Origin: Gemmatimonadales bacterium
GTDB taxonomy: Bacteria; Gemmatimonadota; Gemmatimonadetes; Gemmatimonadales; GWC2-71-9
Length of the DNA stretch: 7,066 nucleotides
Direction of reading: 5' to 3'
NCBI GenBank assembly: GCA_013003805.1
Contig: JABDII010000121.1
Coordinates: 1-7,066, forward strand
The notes under the pieces were generated by a model. It did no database searches, was not told the origin of the DNA, and saw only the letters and a program-made list of their open reading frames with translations. Shown here piece by piece: positions 6,846-7,066 of the stretch (position 1 is its first letter; the number at the start of each line of letters is the position of its first letter). The position numbers and the translations under genes were made by a program.

Positions 6846-7066
6846 CTACCTTAGCACTCGGGCCCGCACTGCTTCGTATAGCGTGTTCCCAAGAAGGGAT
6901 TTTGCCGCTCCACGTACCACGTCTCCGCTGCGTCGGCGAAAGACCCCCTTACCCTGGGACAGGTTCCCCACCGTCATCGCTGTCATGCCCCGCAATACCG
7001 GAATCCGTCTAAGCTGGAATCGATCCGGAGGCACTTTATTGACTCCAATCCGGCTTGTCGCGACAG
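6846..7066 (-). CDS. C-terminal part of an unrecognised protein (partial, runs off right edge)
   Basis: The minus-strand frame is open from the edge for 72 codons to a TAG at 6848-6846. The visible peptide is basic: it includes RFQLRRIPVLRGM and GVFRRRSGDVVRG and ends SLLGNTLYEAVRARVLR. No family was recognised. It has no hydrophobic span and no signal sequence. If real, it ends about 415 bases before the glycosyltransferase and so belongs to a separate or upstream transcript. A GTG at 7034 is an internal start candidate without a clear Shine-Dalgarno sequence, so the frame more likely enters from outside. A chance open frame of this length is possible in DNA of this composition. Confidence 0.35.
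   Translation of the reverse strand, partial: VATSRIGVNKVPPDRFQLRRIPVLRGMTAMTVGNLSQGKGVFRRRSGDVVRGAAKSLLGNTLYEAVRARVLR

Noticed and set aside
7056..7065. 10-bp palindrome TGTCGCGACA at the right edge
   Set aside because: Palindromes of this length are expected several times in 7 kb, and it may lie inside a coding frame.
1..7066. CRISPR array, insertion sequence, tRNA or rRNA
   Set aside because: No regularly spaced repeats, transposase motifs, terminal inverted repeats or RNA gene signatures were found.

Overview
The window is a run of exopolysaccharide or O-antigen type genes, all on the minus strand. By eye the DNA is about 60% G+C with moderately GC-rich third codon positions. Nothing fixes the taxon. 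A Gram-negative or deep-branching environmental bacterium with a large capsule/EPS locus is a reasonable inference, because a GT4 transferase, a heparinase II/III protein, an asparagine-synthetase-like amidotransferase and a TuaH-like GT-B transferase often occur together in such loci, including exosortase-linked ones. No exosortase, Wzx, Wzy or Wzz gene lies in the window.

Layout in transcription order, from high to low coordinate. (1) 6846-7066: a Gly/Arg-rich open frame that enters from the right edge and ends at a TAG; I do not recognise it. (2) 6430-6845: about 415 bases without a credible gene. They hold a good sigma-54-like -24/-12 promoter facing the operon (6481-6496), two 12-bp perfect palindromes and an imperfect dyad. 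(3) 5257-6429: GT4 glycosyltransferase. (4) 3084-5165, probably reaching back to 5273: heparinase II/III family protein. (5) 1168-3084: class II glutamine amidotransferase / asparagine synthetase. (6) 1-1168: second GT-B glycosyltransferase, complete at its start and cut by the left edge near its C-terminus. It is easy to miss because its frame has no stop inside the window.

Genes 3-6 are packed as one operon. Heparinase to asparagine synthetase and asparagine synthetase to the last glycosyltransferase are both joined by TGATG stop-start overlaps, and the first glycosyltransferase overlaps the likely true start of the heparinase gene. The likely joint role is building a repeat unit (two glycosyltransferases), amidating a carboxylated sugar or other precursor (AsnB-like enzyme), and cleaving or editing a uronate-containing chain (heparinase-like protein).

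Points most worth following: the sigma-54-like promoter and the symmetric sites upstream of it; the heparinase start, where coding sequence appears to run upstream of every ATG/GTG/TTG codon to a CTG with a good Shine-Dalgarno sequence; the absence of a signal peptide on that lyase-like protein; and the tight translational coupling of lyase and amidotransferase.
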